Source: Mycolicibacter acidiphilus (GTDB taxonomy: Bacteria > Actinomycetota > Actinomycetes > Mycobacteriales > Mycobacteriaceae). Taken from it: DNA of 33,433 nucleotides. The notes beneath the pieces are model-generated. The model was not told the origin of the DNA. It made no database searches and was given only the letters and a program-made list of their open reading frames with translations. This document shows positions 19,741-30,438 of the stretch, piece after piece. Position numbers and translations under genes: made by a program. How positions within the stretch are numbered: position 1 is the stretch's first letter; the number at the start of each line of letters is the position of its first letter. The DNA is taken from assembly GCF_018455725.1 (NCBI RefSeq), contig NZ_JAHCLR010000031.1, positions 1 to 33,433 of the forward strand. The letters run 5' to 3'.

Positions 19741-20433
19741 TCAGGTCAGCCGGATCAGCCCGTAGTCGTAGGCGCGCCGGCGGTACACCACCGACGGCCG
19801 GTTGGTCTGCTCGTCGTGGAAGAGGAAGAAGTCGTGACCGACCAGTTCCATCTCGTAGAGCGCGTCATCGACCGACATCGGGGTGGCGGTGTGCTCCTTG
19901 GTGCGCACGACGCGGCCCGGCTCGTAGTCGTTGCCGGTGCCGTCCCGGTGGTCTGGTTCGGCGGTGCCGTCCCGATTGAACGCGGCGGCGATCAGCTCCG
20001 GATCGACCGCGACGGCCCCGGTCGCCTCGGCCACCGACACCGGTGTCTTGTCCCCGTAGGAGACGTTGCGGCGGTCCTTGCTGCGCCGCAAGCGACCCTC
20101 GAGCCGGTCGATGGCCGCCTCGAACGCGGCGTAGAAGCTGTCGGCGCGGGCCTCCCCGCGCACCGCCGGGCCGCGGCCGTGGGCGGTGATGTCGATCTGC
20201 TGGCAGGACTTGCGCTGTCGGCGGTTGTTCGCGTGCTTGAGTTCGACGTCGAAGAGCCGGATGGACCGGTCCAGCCGCTCCAGGCGGGCCAGCTTCTGCG
20301 CCACGTAAACCCGGAAATGGTCCGGGATTTCGACGTTGCGGCCCTTGACCACGATCTCCGCGCCGGCCGACGCGTCGAGGGCCTCGTCGGCCTCCGCCGG
20401 TGACTGACTGGTTTCCACGAATTGACTTGCCAT
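19741..20433 (-). CDS. hpf: long-form ribosome hibernation promoting factor
   Basis: A 230-residue HPF/RaiA protein, homologue of M. tuberculosis Rv3241c. The N-terminal S30AE domain (IVVKGRNVEIPDHFRVYVAQKLARLERL, with ELKHANNRRQRKSCQQIDITAHG) binds the 30S decoding centre. The C-terminal domain (MSVDDALYEMELVGHDFFLFHDEQTNRPSVVYRRRAYDYGLIRL) dimerises and in other bacteria drives 100S formation. I chose ATG at 20433; the frame remains open to 20601 but that part is not HPF-like. It lies between comF and secA1 as in many actinobacteria. It functionally suits the dormancy genes further right, although I see no DosR box in front of it. Confidence 0.93.
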   Translation of the reverse strand: MASQFVETSQSPAEADEALDASAGAEIVVKGRNVEIPDHFRVYVAQKLARLERLDRSIRLFDVELKHANNRRQRKSCQQIDITAHGRGPAVRGEARADSFYAAFEAAIDRLEGRLRRSKDRRNVSYGDKTPVSVAEATGAVAVDPELIAAAFNRDGTAEPDHRDGTGNDYEPGRVVRTKEHTATPMSVDDALYEMELVGHDFFLFHDEQTNRPSVVYRRRAYDYGLIRLT

Positions 20434-20597
20434 GCTCGACACTCTTCTCTCGTTCGTCTCGACCACGCTGTTCTCGGGTTCCCTTGATGACGACCGTAGC
20501 CCGTACCGGCGGGTGCGTGCCACCGGTTTGGCCGAGTCGTTGCCGGTTGTCGATCCGGTTTGCTGCCCGCGCGCGGGGGCGCCCGCCGCCGGGCCGT

Positions 20598-21248
20598 TCA
20601 CGCCGCCGCGATCACCAGTGCGGCCGTCACCGGCACGCCAGCGGATCGCAGCACCCGGACCGATTCGGCGAGGGTGGCGCCGGTGGTGACGACGTCGTCG
20701 ACGAGTACGACGTCACCGGGCGGGGTGCCGAACCGGGCCAGCCGGCGCCGGCGGGGCAGCACCCGGCCGGCGACGTTGCGTTCCCGGGCGCCGCTGCCCA
20801 GGCCGACGGAGTCGCGGGCCAGCGCCCGCATCCGCAGCACCGGCAGCACGGTCACACCGGGGTGGCGGGCCGTCGCCGCTGCGGCGATCCGGGTCACCGG
20901 GTCCCCACCGCGACTGCGCGCCGCCGCACTGCGGGTCGGCGCCGGGATCAGGGCCAGCGGCTCGTCGAGCAGGCCCCAGGTCAGCAGTCGGTGCAGCCCG
21001 GCGGCGAGCGCCAGCGCCAGCGGGGCGATCAGATCCGCCCGGCCGTGCTCCTTCGCCGCGATGATGGCCTGCCGGCGGGCCCCGGCGTAGCGACCGAGAG
21101 CGAACACCGGCACCTGGGGGTCCAGCCGGGGACTCACCAGCCGCGGCTCGCCCGGCCCGACGGTCAACTGCCCGGCGCAGGCCGCGCACCACCGGGTGCC
21201 CGGGCGACCGCAGCCGCCGCACTGCCGGGGCAGGACCAGGTCCAACAT
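20598..21248 (-). CDS. ComF-family phosphoribosyltransferase-like protein
   Basis: A 216-residue ComF/amidophosphoribosyltransferase-type protein, homologue of M. tuberculosis Rv3242c. An N-terminal zinc-finger-like region (CGGCGRPGTRWCAAC) is followed by a PRTase domain whose PRPP loop is VVLVDDVVTTGATLAE. In naturally competent bacteria ComF helps DNA uptake; in mycobacteria its role is not established. I prefer the ATG at 21248 (MLDLVLPRQCGGCG); an upstream GTG at 21272 adds eight residues. It is divergent from the SDR at 21369. About 164 bp separate it from hpf and show no gene. Confidence 0.85.
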   Translation of the reverse strand: MLDLVLPRQCGGCGRPGTRWCAACAGQLTVGPGEPRLVSPRLDPQVPVFALGRYAGARRQAIIAAKEHGRADLIAPLALALAAGLHRLLTWGLLDEPLALIPAPTRSAAARSRGGDPVTRIAAAATARHPGVTVLPVLRMRALARDSVGLGSGARERNVAGRVLPRRRRLARFGTPPGDVVLVDDVVTTGATLAESVRVLRSAGVPVTAALVIAAA

Positions 21249-21368
21249 CCGTCCGAGTCTGCCCCCGGCCACCGACAGCGTCGTCCCGGTCAGCGGAACC
21301 GCCCGTCGCGCCCGAGCCGCACCGCGGTTAGCGTCCCGGCCGGATCACCACGAGAGGGGAATCGGCAG

Positions 21369-22127
21369 ATGGCGGAGCTCGACGGAAAGGTCGCGCTGGT
21401 CACCGGCGCCGGCCAGGGGGTGGGCCTGGGCATCGCGACGGCGCTGGCCGAGCGCGGCGCGCGGGTGGCGCTGGTCGGCCGGACCACGGCCAAGGTCGAG
21501 GCCGCGGCGGCGGGCATCCCCGGCGCGGCGGCGTTCACCTGCGACGTGAAGGACCCGGCCGCGATCACCGCGACCGTGGCCGGCGTCGTCGCCGCGTTCG
21601 GGCGGCTCGACATCCTGGTCAACAACGCCCAGGAGGTGCCGCTGGGCACGCTGCTCGACGTCGATGACGCGGCCTTCGAAGCCGGGTTCGACTCCGGTCC
21701 ACTGGCCGCGTTCCGGTTCATGCGGGCCTGCCACCCGCACCTGCGCCGCGGCAGGGACGCCGACAGCACGGTGATCGTCAACCTGACCAGTTCGGCGACC
21801 CGGCGCTGGGACATGGCCGGCTACGGCTGCTACGCGGCGGTCAAGCAGGCCGTCGTCTCACTGACCCGGGCGGCCGCCGCGGAGTGGGGCGTCGACGGCA
21901 TCCGCGCGCTGGCGATCGCCCCGCACGCCGAGTCGCCCGGACTGAAGTGGTGGATCGAGCACAACCCGGCCGAGGCGGAGGCGTTCTTCGCGACGATCCC
22001 GCTGCGCCGCCTCGGCGACTGCCGCACCGACATCGGCAACGCGGTGGCCGCGCTGTGCGGGCCCGACTTCGGCTACCTCACCGGCGCGGTCGTCCCGCTC
22101 GACGGCGGCCAGGCGAACTTCAGCTGA
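21369..22127 (+). CDS. short-chain dehydrogenase/reductase
   Basis: A 252-residue classical SDR with cofactor motif TGAGQGVG near residues 12-19, NNAQ near 88, and a catalytic Tyr-Lys pair in YAAVK, preceded by the serines of NLTSSAT. The C-terminus (LTGAVVPLDGGQANFS) is typical of the 250-residue 3-oxoacyl reductase-like group. The frame is open far upstream, but SDR homology begins at ATG 21369 behind AGAGGGG. Replacement of Ala by Gln in the usual NNAG/NNAS motif is minor. It marks the point where gene order departs from the M. tuberculosis secA1 region. The substrate is unknown. Confidence 0.9.
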   Translation: MAELDGKVALVTGAGQGVGLGIATALAERGARVALVGRTTAKVEAAAAGIPGAAAFTCDVKDPAAITATVAGVVAAFGRLDILVNNAQEVPLGTLLDVDDAAFEAGFDSGPLAAFRFMRACHPHLRRGRDADSTVIVNLTSSATRRWDMAGYGCYAAVKQAVVSLTRAAAAEWGVDGIRALAIAPHAESPGLKWWIEHNPAEAEAFFATIPLRRLGDCRTDIGNAVAALCGPDFGYLTGAVVPLDGGQANFS

Positions 22128-22142
22128 CCTCCCGGCGGGGGC

Positions 22143-22781
22143 TCACTGCCCGGCCAGGTCCGCCGACAGGTCGGCGACCTCGGCGCCGTCCGGGTCGCGC
22201 ACCTCGACGACGGGTTCGGGCCGATCGTCGAACTCTAGGCGCAGCGCCCGGCAGATGGTGGCGTGCATGTCGTACATGCAGGTGATGTACGTCAGTTCCA
22301 TGATCTGCCGGTCCGGCAGGTGCGCCTGCAGCACCGCGAACACCTCGTCGGCAACCCGGCCGCCGTCGTAGACCAGCCCGTCGGTGTAGGCCAGCACCGC
22401 ACGCTCCAGCGCCGAGAACTCGTCGCTGACCTGCCAGTGCGGCAGTGCGGCGATCTTGGGCTCGGCCATGCCCAGCGACCGCATCTGCTTGCAGTGCTGG
22501 GAGAAGACGAACTGGCTGCCGCGGGCGTAGCCGGCGCGGGCCTGGCCGAGCTCGCGCAGCAGCGGGTCGAGCTCCGCGTTGCGGTACAGCGCGAAGCCCC
22601 GCACCGCGTGCCCGAACACCTCCGGCGACTGGGCGAACACCGTCCACCAGTCGCCGGGGGTGCCGTGCACGGTGCCGTGGTCGACGGCCGGATCGCGGTC
22701 GGCACCGAACAGCCGGTCGTAGAAGAACAGGATCTTCTCGTCGGTGACCTCGGCACGCGGGATCTCACGGAGTCGGGGCAT
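22143..22781 (-). CDS. carboxymuconolactone decarboxylase / AhpD-like family protein
   Basis: A 212-residue all-helical protein. The segment SQFVFSQHCKQMRSLGM matches the conserved E/Q-x-x-H-x-x-x-A/M-x-x-x-G pattern of the carboxymuconolactone decarboxylase fold. A single Cys, rather than the CxxC of AhpD peroxidase partners, makes peroxidase activity doubtful. The second half (LERAVLAYTDGLVYDGGRVADEVFAVLQAHLPDRQIMELTYITCMYDMHA) is the typical repeat of this family. Start ATG 22781 is preceded by AAAGGA; the open frame further upstream crosses the norB promoter and is rejected. It is convergent with the SDR (15-bp gap) and divergent from norB. Confidence 0.85.
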   Translation of the reverse strand: MPRLREIPRAEVTDEKILFFYDRLFGADRDPAVDHGTVHGTPGDWWTVFAQSPEVFGHAVRGFALYRNAELDPLLRELGQARAGYARGSQFVFSQHCKQMRSLGMAEPKIAALPHWQVSDEFSALERAVLAYTDGLVYDGGRVADEVFAVLQAHLPDRQIMELTYITCMYDMHATICRALRLEFDDRPEPVVEVRDPDGAEVADLSADLAGQ

Positions 22782-22837
22782 TGCTGGAATCCTTTCCGAC
22801 CGTAGCCAGCGGTCTACTACGCTATGTCGTATTGCTG

Positions 22838-22843
22838 AGTCAA
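22838..22843 (-). promoter_or_regulatory. possible -35 element for the decarboxylase-like gene
   Basis: TTGACT on the minus strand matches the sigma-A -35 hexamer. A TAGTAG sequence lies 18 bp downstream. An imperfect dyad (TACGACA and CGTAGTA, 5 of 7 pairs) overlaps this stretch and could bind a regulator. Support is modest. Confidence 0.3.
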
Positions 22844-22904
22844 GGAGGCACGCCAATCGTGACGGTAAACCCGCCAAGAGGCACCCGTGAAATCGATAAC
22901 AAAT

Positions 22905-22921
22905 CTGCGAATAATTCGCAG
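22905..22921. promoter_or_regulatory. 17-bp palindrome over the norB promoter, candidate NO-responsive operator
   Basis: CTGCGAAT and ATTCGCAG flank a single A, giving a perfect 8-bp inverted repeat with a 1-bp centre. It covers the expected -35 position of the extended -10 at 22928-22936. AT-centred palindromes with outer TG and CA and a 1-bp centre recall NsrR (Rrf2-type NO sensor) sites, but the identity of the regulator is inference. Placement fits repression of norB. Confidence 0.6.
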
Positions 22922-22927
22922 CGCCCC

Positions 22928-22936
22928 TGCTAGCGT
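22928..22936 (+). promoter_or_regulatory. extended -10 promoter of norB, probably leaderless
   Basis: TGCTAGCGT fits the TGnTAnnnT extended -10 pattern of mycobacterial sigma-A promoters. It ends eight bases before the norB ATG, so transcription would begin at or very near the start codon. No ribosome-binding site is visible, which agrees with a leaderless mRNA. Confidence 0.5.
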
Positions 22937-22944
22937 GCCGATTC

Positions 22945-25290
22945 ATGACAACCACGCCGACCGCGTCCGGGGCTTCCACGCCCGGATCCCCCACTGAATC
23001 CGACGGCTCCACAGCGCTGGTCGGCAAAGGCTGGGCTCAGGGCGTCGCCCTGGTGATGATCTTCGGCTTCCTGGTGATGGGCATCCTGGCCGTCCGCACC
23101 TACACGGCGTCGATGCCGCTGCCGGACAAGGTCGTCAGCGAGTCCAACCAGGAGCTGTTCACCGGCGCCGACATCACCGCCGGCCAGGAGCTGTTCCAGG
23201 CCCGCGGTCTGATGCAGTACGGCTCGGTGCTGGGCCACGGCGCCTACCTGGGGCCGGACTACACCGCCGAGTACCTGCGACTGGCCACCGACAACGTCGC
23301 CGACCAGTGGCGCGCCCAGGGGCTGGCCGACCCGCACGACATGGTGGTCGCGGAGTTCCGGACGAACCGCTACAACGCCGACACCAAGACGGTGGTGTTC
23401 ACCGAGAAGCAGACCCGCGCGTTCGCCGACATCGAGAAGCACTACGCGGAGTACTTCGGCGAGGACTCCACCAAGTACGGCCTGCTGCCGCACATGATCA
23501 CCGACCCGACCGAGATCCGCGACCTGACCGCGTTCTTCGCCTGGACGGCGTGGGCGTCGGCGGCCGAGCGGCCCGGCCACGCCTACAGCTACACCAACAA
23601 CTGGCCGGCTGAGCCCCGCGTGGACAACGGCCCGACCGGCTCGGTCGTGGTGTGGTCAGTGCTGTCGCTGATCGTGCTGCTCGGCGGCATCGGGATCATG
23701 TTCACCGTCTACGGCCGGTGGAGCCAGAACATCGGCTGGCACGGCGCCGAGATGGGCCGGCTGTCGTTCAAGCAGCCCGGCGAGGTGCCGCTGACCCGCT
23801 CGCAGCGCGCCGCGATCTGGATCTTCGCCGTCGTCGCCCTGCTGTTCCTGGGCCAGACCCTGCTCGGCGGGGCCGTCGAGCACTACCGCGCCGACCTGAG
23901 CGCGTTCTACGGCATCGACCTGGCCAAGATCCTGCCCTACAACCTGGCCCGCACCTGGCACCTGCAACTGGCGCTGTTCTGGACCGCCGCGGCGTTCCTG
24001 GCCGGCGGAATCTTCCTGGTGCCGTTCATCACCCGCCGCGAACCGAAGGGCCAGTCGGTGCTGGTCTACTCGTTGCTCGGCGCACTGGCCCTGGTGGTGT
24101 TCGGCTCGATGGCCTTCGAGGCGCTGTCGATCTTCGGCGTGATCAAGCCCGGCAGCCCGCTGGCTCAGCAGTGGGAGTTCCTCGACCTGCCGCGGGTGTT
24201 CCAGGTGCTGCTGATCGTCGGGCTGTTCCTCTGGATCTTCATCATCTGGCGCGGGATGCGCGCGAAGCTGAAGACCACCTCGAAGATGAACCTGCCGTGG
24301 CTGTTCTTCTTCACCGGCCTGGCCATCCCCACCTTCTACGCGGTCAGCCTCCTGGCCGGGACCGAGACGCACTTCTCGGTGGCCGACTTCTGGCGGTTCT
24401 GGATGGTGCACCTGTGGGTGGAGGACTTCCTGGAGCTGTTCACCACCGCGATGGTCGCGTACATGTTCGTCCAGCTCGGCGTGGTCCGGGAAAAGGTCGC
24501 GCTGCTGGTGATCTTCCTCGACATCATCCTGTACTCCGCCGGCGGCGTGATCGGCACGATGCACCACCTGTACTTCTCCGGCACACCGGTCGAGCACATG
24601 GCGCTGGGCGCGTTCTTCTCCGCGGCCGAGGTGATCCCGCTGACCTTCCTGACCGTGGAGGCCTGGGCGTTCCTGCAGCTCGGTGCGCGCGACGAGGCCG
24701 GTGGCGACAAGAACTTCCCGGCCCGCTGGGCGGTGATGTTCCTGGTGGCCGTCGGGTTCTGGAACTTCCTGGGCGCCGGTATCTTCGGCTTCCTGGTCAA
24801 CCTGCCGGTGGTGTCCTACTACGAGATCGGCACCGCGCTGACCGCCAACCACGCGCACGCCGCGATGTTCGGGGTCTACGGCATGCTCGCGGTGGCGCTG
24901 GCGATGTTCGCCTTCCGCTACGTCATCCCGGCCGACAAGTGGCCGCACAAGGCCGCCCGGATCTCGTTCTGGGGCATGAACATCGGCTTGGCGTGGATGG
25001 TGTTCGTGACGCTGCTGCCGCTGGGTGTGCTGCAGTTGTTCCACTCGGTCAACGCCGGGTACTTCGAGGCCCGTTCGCTGGGCTACATCACCAAGCCCGG
25101 CAACGCGGTGCTGGAGTGGCTGCGGCTGCCCGGTGACCTGATCCTGATCATCGCCGGCGTGCTGCCGTTCTGCTGGATCGCCTGGACGGCGCTGCGCAAC
25201 TTCCGCGCCGGCTCGACGGTCGACGAACTGCCGGACGACGTGCTGTACACCGAGACCGTCGCCGGCTCGGCTTCCGCAGCGAAGGAGTGA
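22945..25290 (+). CDS. norB: quinol-dependent nitric oxide reductase (qNOR)
   Basis: A 781-residue single-subunit membrane NO reductase that reduces two NO to N2O using quinol. The N-terminal helix (about residues 30-50) leads into the extracytoplasmic cytochrome-c-like fold without heme (ITAGQELFQARGLMQYGSVLGHGAYLGPDYTAEYL), diagnostic of qNOR. The heme-copper-type core follows, with heme ligands in RTWHLQLALFW and NHAHAAMFGVYG, non-heme iron ligands in MVHLWVEDFLELF and GTMHHLYF, and a Glu in FFSAAEVIPLT. About 14 membrane helices are expected. It heads an operon with a membrane protein and a slipin, ahead of devR-devS. The likely role is NO detoxification or respiration under low oxygen. 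Confidence 0.95.
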   Translation: MTTTPTASGASTPGSPTESDGSTALVGKGWAQGVALVMIFGFLVMGILAVRTYTASMPLPDKVVSESNQELFTGADITAGQELFQARGLMQYGSVLGHGAYLGPDYTAEYLRLATDNVADQWRAQGLADPHDMVVAEFRTNRYNADTKTVVFTEKQTRAFADIEKHYAEYFGEDSTKYGLLPHMITDPTEIRDLTAFFAWTAWASAAERPGHAYSYTNNWPAEPRVDNGPTGSVVVWSVLSLIVLLGGIGIMFTVYGRWSQNIGWHGAEMGRLSFKQPGEVPLTRSQRAAIWIFAVVALLFLGQTLLGGAVEHYRADLSAFYGIDLAKILPYNLARTWHLQLALFWTAAAFLAGGIFLVPFITRREPKGQSVLVYSLLGALALVVFGSMAFEALSIFGVIKPGSPLAQQWEFLDLPRVFQVLLIVGLFLWIFIIWRGMRAKLKTTSKMNLPWLFFFTGLAIPTFYAVSLLAGTETHFSVADFWRFWMVHLWVEDFLELFTTAMVAYMFVQLGVVREKVALLVIFLDIILYSAGGVIGTMHHLYFSGTPVEHMALGAFFSAAEVIPLTFLTVEAWAFLQLGARDEAGGDKNFPARWAVMFLVAVGFWNFLGAGIFGFLVNLPVVSYYEIGTALTANHAHAAMFGVYGMLAVALAMFAFRYVIPADKWPHKAARISFWGMNIGLAWMVFVTLLPLGVLQLFHSVNAGYFEARSLGYITKPGNAVLEWLRLPGDLILIIAGVLPFCWIAWTALRNFRAGSTVDELPDDVLYTETVAGSASAAKE

Positions 25291-25292
25291 CG

Positions 25293-25958
25293 ATGAGCGC
25301 GCCGGCAACATGGTCCTGGCTGGTTGCCGGTTACGCGCTGCTGCTGCTGGTCTTCGCCTGGGGTTTCGACCGGATGGCGCGGCACACCTCCGAGCGGGCC
25401 GCACAGTGGCGGACCGGGAAGTTCGTGTACCACGAAGATCACGACGCCTGGAAATGCCCGGAGGACCAGTGGCTCTGGCCGACCTCCTACGACTCGGAGA
25501 GCCGGGTCATGCGGTATCGCGCCACCCCGTCGATCTGCAACGTCTGCCCGGTCAAGGACACCTGCACGACGTCGATGCACGGCCGGGAGATCACCCGGGC
25601 GGTGGACCCGTGGCCACACTCCGAGACCGGCCGGTTCCACCGCGGGATCGCCTGTGCGGTGGCGGGTTTCGGGGTGATCATGCCGCTGGCCGGACTGGTC
25701 AGCAACCACGGCGCCGGTGACCTGCTGGTGCTGTTCGGCGCGGTCGCGGTGGTGATCGCCGGCGGCATCCCACTGGCCCGGCACCTGTGGAAGAGCCCCG
25801 GGAACGCCCCGGACGACAGCCCCGAGCACGCTCGACAGCTGCACCTCAAGGCGGAGTTGGAGGCCAAGGCCGCCGCAGTCATCGACAAGTACTCCACCCA
25901 GTGGGGCAGTTTCACCGACAAGTCCGCCAAGACCGAGCAGAAGGACGCCGTCAAGTGA
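25293..25958 (+). CDS. membrane protein with a cysteine cluster, norB operon, function unknown
   Basis: A 221-residue protein I do not recognise. A membrane helix (WSWLVAGYALLLLVFAWGF) is followed by a conserved-looking region rich in Trp/Pro and cysteines: WKCPEDQWLWP, then CNVCPVKDTCTTSMHGRE. Two more helices follow (about residues 120-140 and 148-168), then a charged Ala/Lys-rich tail of ~45 residues, possibly coiled. The C-x2-C-x5-C pattern plus the earlier Cys could bind zinc or an iron-sulphur centre; CxxCPxKxxC also resembles zinc ribbons of some transposases. Start ATG 25293 has GAAGGAG five bases upstream, just after the norB stop. Its stop overlaps the slipin start. A NOR assembly or electron-transfer accessory role is speculation. 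Confidence 0.8.
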   Translation: MSAPATWSWLVAGYALLLLVFAWGFDRMARHTSERAAQWRTGKFVYHEDHDAWKCPEDQWLWPTSYDSESRVMRYRATPSICNVCPVKDTCTTSMHGREITRAVDPWPHSETGRFHRGIACAVAGFGVIMPLAGLVSNHGAGDLLVLFGAVAVVIAGGIPLARHLWKSPGNAPDDSPEHARQLHLKAELEAKAAAVIDKYSTQWGSFTDKSAKTEQKDAVK

Positions 25959-26746
25959 ACGAAGGGCTGATCACTGTCCTGGTGCTGGTCGTCATCGTGG
26001 TGGCGGTGCTGGGGTACTTCTCGATCAACGTGCTGCCGGAGTACGAGCGCGGGGTGGTGTTCCGGCTCGGGCACGCCCGCCCGCTCTATCAGCCCGGGCT
26101 GCGTTGGCTGATCCCGCTGGTGGACAAGATGATGCGGGTCGACGAACGGGTCGTGACGCTGACGATCCCGCCGCAGGAGGTCATCACCCGCGACAACGTG
26201 CCCGCCCGGGTCAACGCGGTGGTGATGTTCCAGGTGGTCGACCCGCTGAAAGCGATTCTGGCGGTGGAGAACTACGCGATCGCCACCTCCCAGATCGCCC
26301 AGACCACGCTGCGTTCGCTGCTGGGCCGCGCCGACCTGGACACCCTGCTCGCCCACCGCGACGACCTCAACGCCGACCTGCGCACGATCATCGAGAAGCA
26401 GACCGAGCCGTGGGGCGTGCAGGTCCGGGTAGTCGAGATCAAGGACGTGGAGATCCCTGAGTCGATGCAGCGGGCCATGGCGCGGGAGGCCGAGGCCGAA
26501 CGCGAGCGCCGCGCCAAGGTCATCAACGCCCGCGGCGAACTGCAGGCCTCCGAGGAGCTGACCCAGGCCGCCGAGACGCTGTCGCGCAACCCGGCGTCAC
26601 TGCAACTGCGCTATCTGCAAACGCTTTTGGAGCTCGGCGCCGACCAGAACTCGACCGTGGTGTTCCCGCTGCCGGTGGACATCATCACCCCGTTCCTCAG
26701 CGGCGCCGCCAACGCGCTGAAGGCTGCCGGCGGCGACGCAAAGTAG
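25955..26746 (+). CDS. slipin (stomatin-like SPFH/band 7 protein)
   Basis: A 263-residue SPFH-domain membrane scaffold. An N-terminal hydrophobic helix (about residues 5-25) is followed by the band 7 domain (VLPEYERGVVFRLGHARPLYQPGLRWLIPLVDKMMRVDERVVTL) and the helical region with EIPESMQRAMAREAEAERERRAKVI. The last part (LQLRYLQTLLELGADQNSTVVFPLPVDII) is the conserved slipin tail. Start GTG 25955 overlaps the upstream stop (GTGA), so it is coupled to the preceding membrane protein. Slipins organise membrane microdomains and often occur with NfeD proteins; here the partner may be the NO reductase instead. Confidence 0.92.
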   Translation: MNEGLITVLVLVVIVVAVLGYFSINVLPEYERGVVFRLGHARPLYQPGLRWLIPLVDKMMRVDERVVTLTIPPQEVITRDNVPARVNAVVMFQVVDPLKAILAVENYAIATSQIAQTTLRSLLGRADLDTLLAHRDDLNADLRTIIEKQTEPWGVQVRVVEIKDVEIPESMQRAMAREAEAERERRAKVINARGELQASEELTQAAETLSRNPASLQLRYLQTLLELGADQNSTVVFPLPVDIITPFLSGAANALKAAGGDAK

Positions 26747-26759
26747 TCCCGGCCGCCGC

Positions 26760-26779
26760 CTGAGGACTTCCTCCCCTGG
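26760..26779 (+). promoter_or_regulatory. candidate DosR box in the usp-devR promoter
   Basis: Aligned to the known 20-bp DosR consensus, about 11 positions match, including GGACTT in the left arm and CCC in the right arm. A TACCCT hexamer at 26800-26805 is a plausible -10. Transcription would start near 26812, placing the box centre at about -42, the usual position for activation by DosR. A second half-site (AGTAGTCCCGG) lies just left, at the slipin stop. Confidence 0.45.
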
Positions 26780-26854
26780 GAAGATCCCGCCGATCGAACT
26801 ACCCTGGGCGATACCGGGTGTCGACCGCGCCCGGCAGTCCCCCCAGGAGTCGTC

Positions 26855-27630
26855 ATGTCCGACATCCACTCCACCCCCGCGGTCGTCGTCGGCATCGACG
26901 GGTCGCCGGCGGCCCGCAGCGCAGCGGTCTGGGCGGCGCGTGAGGCCGCCGGCCGCAACCTGCCGCTGCGCCTGGTCCACGTCATTCATGCGTCCGGCGA
27001 TTCCGGCGATCCGGTGGACTCGATCGGCACCGCCCGCGACGCACTGGCCGACGCCCGGCACGCGGTCGAGGCGGCGATTCCGCGGCGTGCCGCGGTGAAG
27101 ATCGAGGCCGAGACGCTGCGCGGCAACCCGCTGGCCACGCTGATCGACCTGTCCCGGTCGGCGGCGATGGTGTCGGTGGGGTCGATCGGGGTCACCCACT
27201 CCTGCCACCGGGCCGGGTCCACCGCCGCCGCGCTCGCCGGTTCGGCGCGCTGCCCGGTGGCCGTGATCCGCGGCGGCGGCGCCGCGACGCGCCCCGGGCG
27301 AATAGTTGCCGAAGTCGACGCGTCACCGGACAATGGTGCGGTGCTGGACTGGGCGATGGCCGAAGCGGAGTTGCGGGGCGTCGGGCTGCAGGTGCTGGCA
27401 TCCAGCACCGGGTTGCAGCATCGCATCGACCATGCGCGGCAACGTCATCCCCGCGTGCCGGTGGACGTGGTCACCGACGTCGACGACGTGGCGCAGTATC
27501 TCGCGGACTGCCTGGCCGCCGAACCGGATTCGGTGCAGCTGTTCGTCTCCGGCACCCGTGATCGGCGCAGTCTGGGCTGGGCCGGCCAGACCGGCGGCTG
27601 CTCGGTGCTGACCGTCGGCGGGGCGCAGTG

Positions 27631-27634
<4 letters not shown>
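26855..27634 (+). CDS. tandem-domain universal stress protein (Rv3134c-like)
   Basis: A 259-residue protein with two Usp domains. The first is well conserved: [22 protein letters not shown] at the start and the nucleotide-binding stretch [31 protein letters not shown], close to the G-2x-G-9x-G-S/T pattern. The second ([24 protein letters not shown]) is more diverged, has no clear ATP loop and ends VLTVGG. The M. tuberculosis counterpart Rv3134c is co-transcribed with devR-devS and belongs to the DosR regulon. AGGAG precedes the ATG. The stop overlaps the devR start. Its function is unknown; it may bind ATP or modulate signalling. Confidence 0.92.
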
Positions 27635-30049
<2,415 letters not shown>

Positions 30050-30054
30050 GCCGG

Positions 30055-30438
30055 TCAGCCGGCGGCGAGGTGGCGGTCCTCGATCACCGTCACCGCGCAG
30101 CGTGACCGGCCCGCCAGCCGCCGGCCTATCGAGTGCGCCCCGACCACCAGCAGTTCGGCGTCGTGAGACAGCGTCACCAGGGTCGCCACCGGGTCGGTCC
30201 CCGCGATCTTCGTGATCACCTTCGCCGGCCCGCCGCCCCGGCAGCTGGCGTCGACCACCGCGAGGGTGTCGTCGACCATCCGGTGCGCCCGGCGTGCGGT
30301 CTGCAGCCGCGGTCGGACGTAGACGACGGTCAGCGGCAGGTTGCGCTGTTCGGCGTCGCGCGCCGCGCACCGCAGCGCCAACACCCAGTCCGCCGACCCG
30401 TCGACGGCCACCACCAGTCCGAACCGCCCGTTAGACAT
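30055..30438 (-). CDS. short universal stress protein
   Basis: A 127-residue single Usp domain, shorter than the usual ~145. The N-terminal strand and first helix are clear (GLVVAVDGSADWVLALRCAARDAEQRNLPLTVVYV). The C-terminal part (AELLVVGAHSIGRRLAGRSRCAVTVIE) has lost most of the G-9x-G-S/T loop, so ATP binding is doubtful. Its ATG lies inside the last codons of the nitroreductase gene (8-bp overlap), so it is the second gene of that operon and presumably shares its DosR control. It ends six bases from the convergent devS. I do not recall a gene in this slot in M. tuberculosis. Confidence 0.8.
   Translation of the reverse strand: MSNGRFGLVVAVDGSADWVLALRCAARDAEQRNLPLTVVYVRPRLQTARRAHRMVDDTLAVVDASCRGGGPAKVITKIAGTDPVATLVTLSHDAELLVVGAHSIGRRLAGRSRCAVTVIEDRHLAAG

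Noticed and set aside
23656-25404. 582-codon minus-strand frame opposite norB
   Set aside because: norB is certain from heme and iron ligands; the antisense product is low complexity (His/Gln/Glu/Arg-rich).
30050-30063. Small hairpin GCCGG-TCAG-CCGGC between the convergent devS and stress-protein stops
   Set aside because: Only a 5-bp stem, no T-run, and it overlaps a stop codon; too weak to call a terminator.
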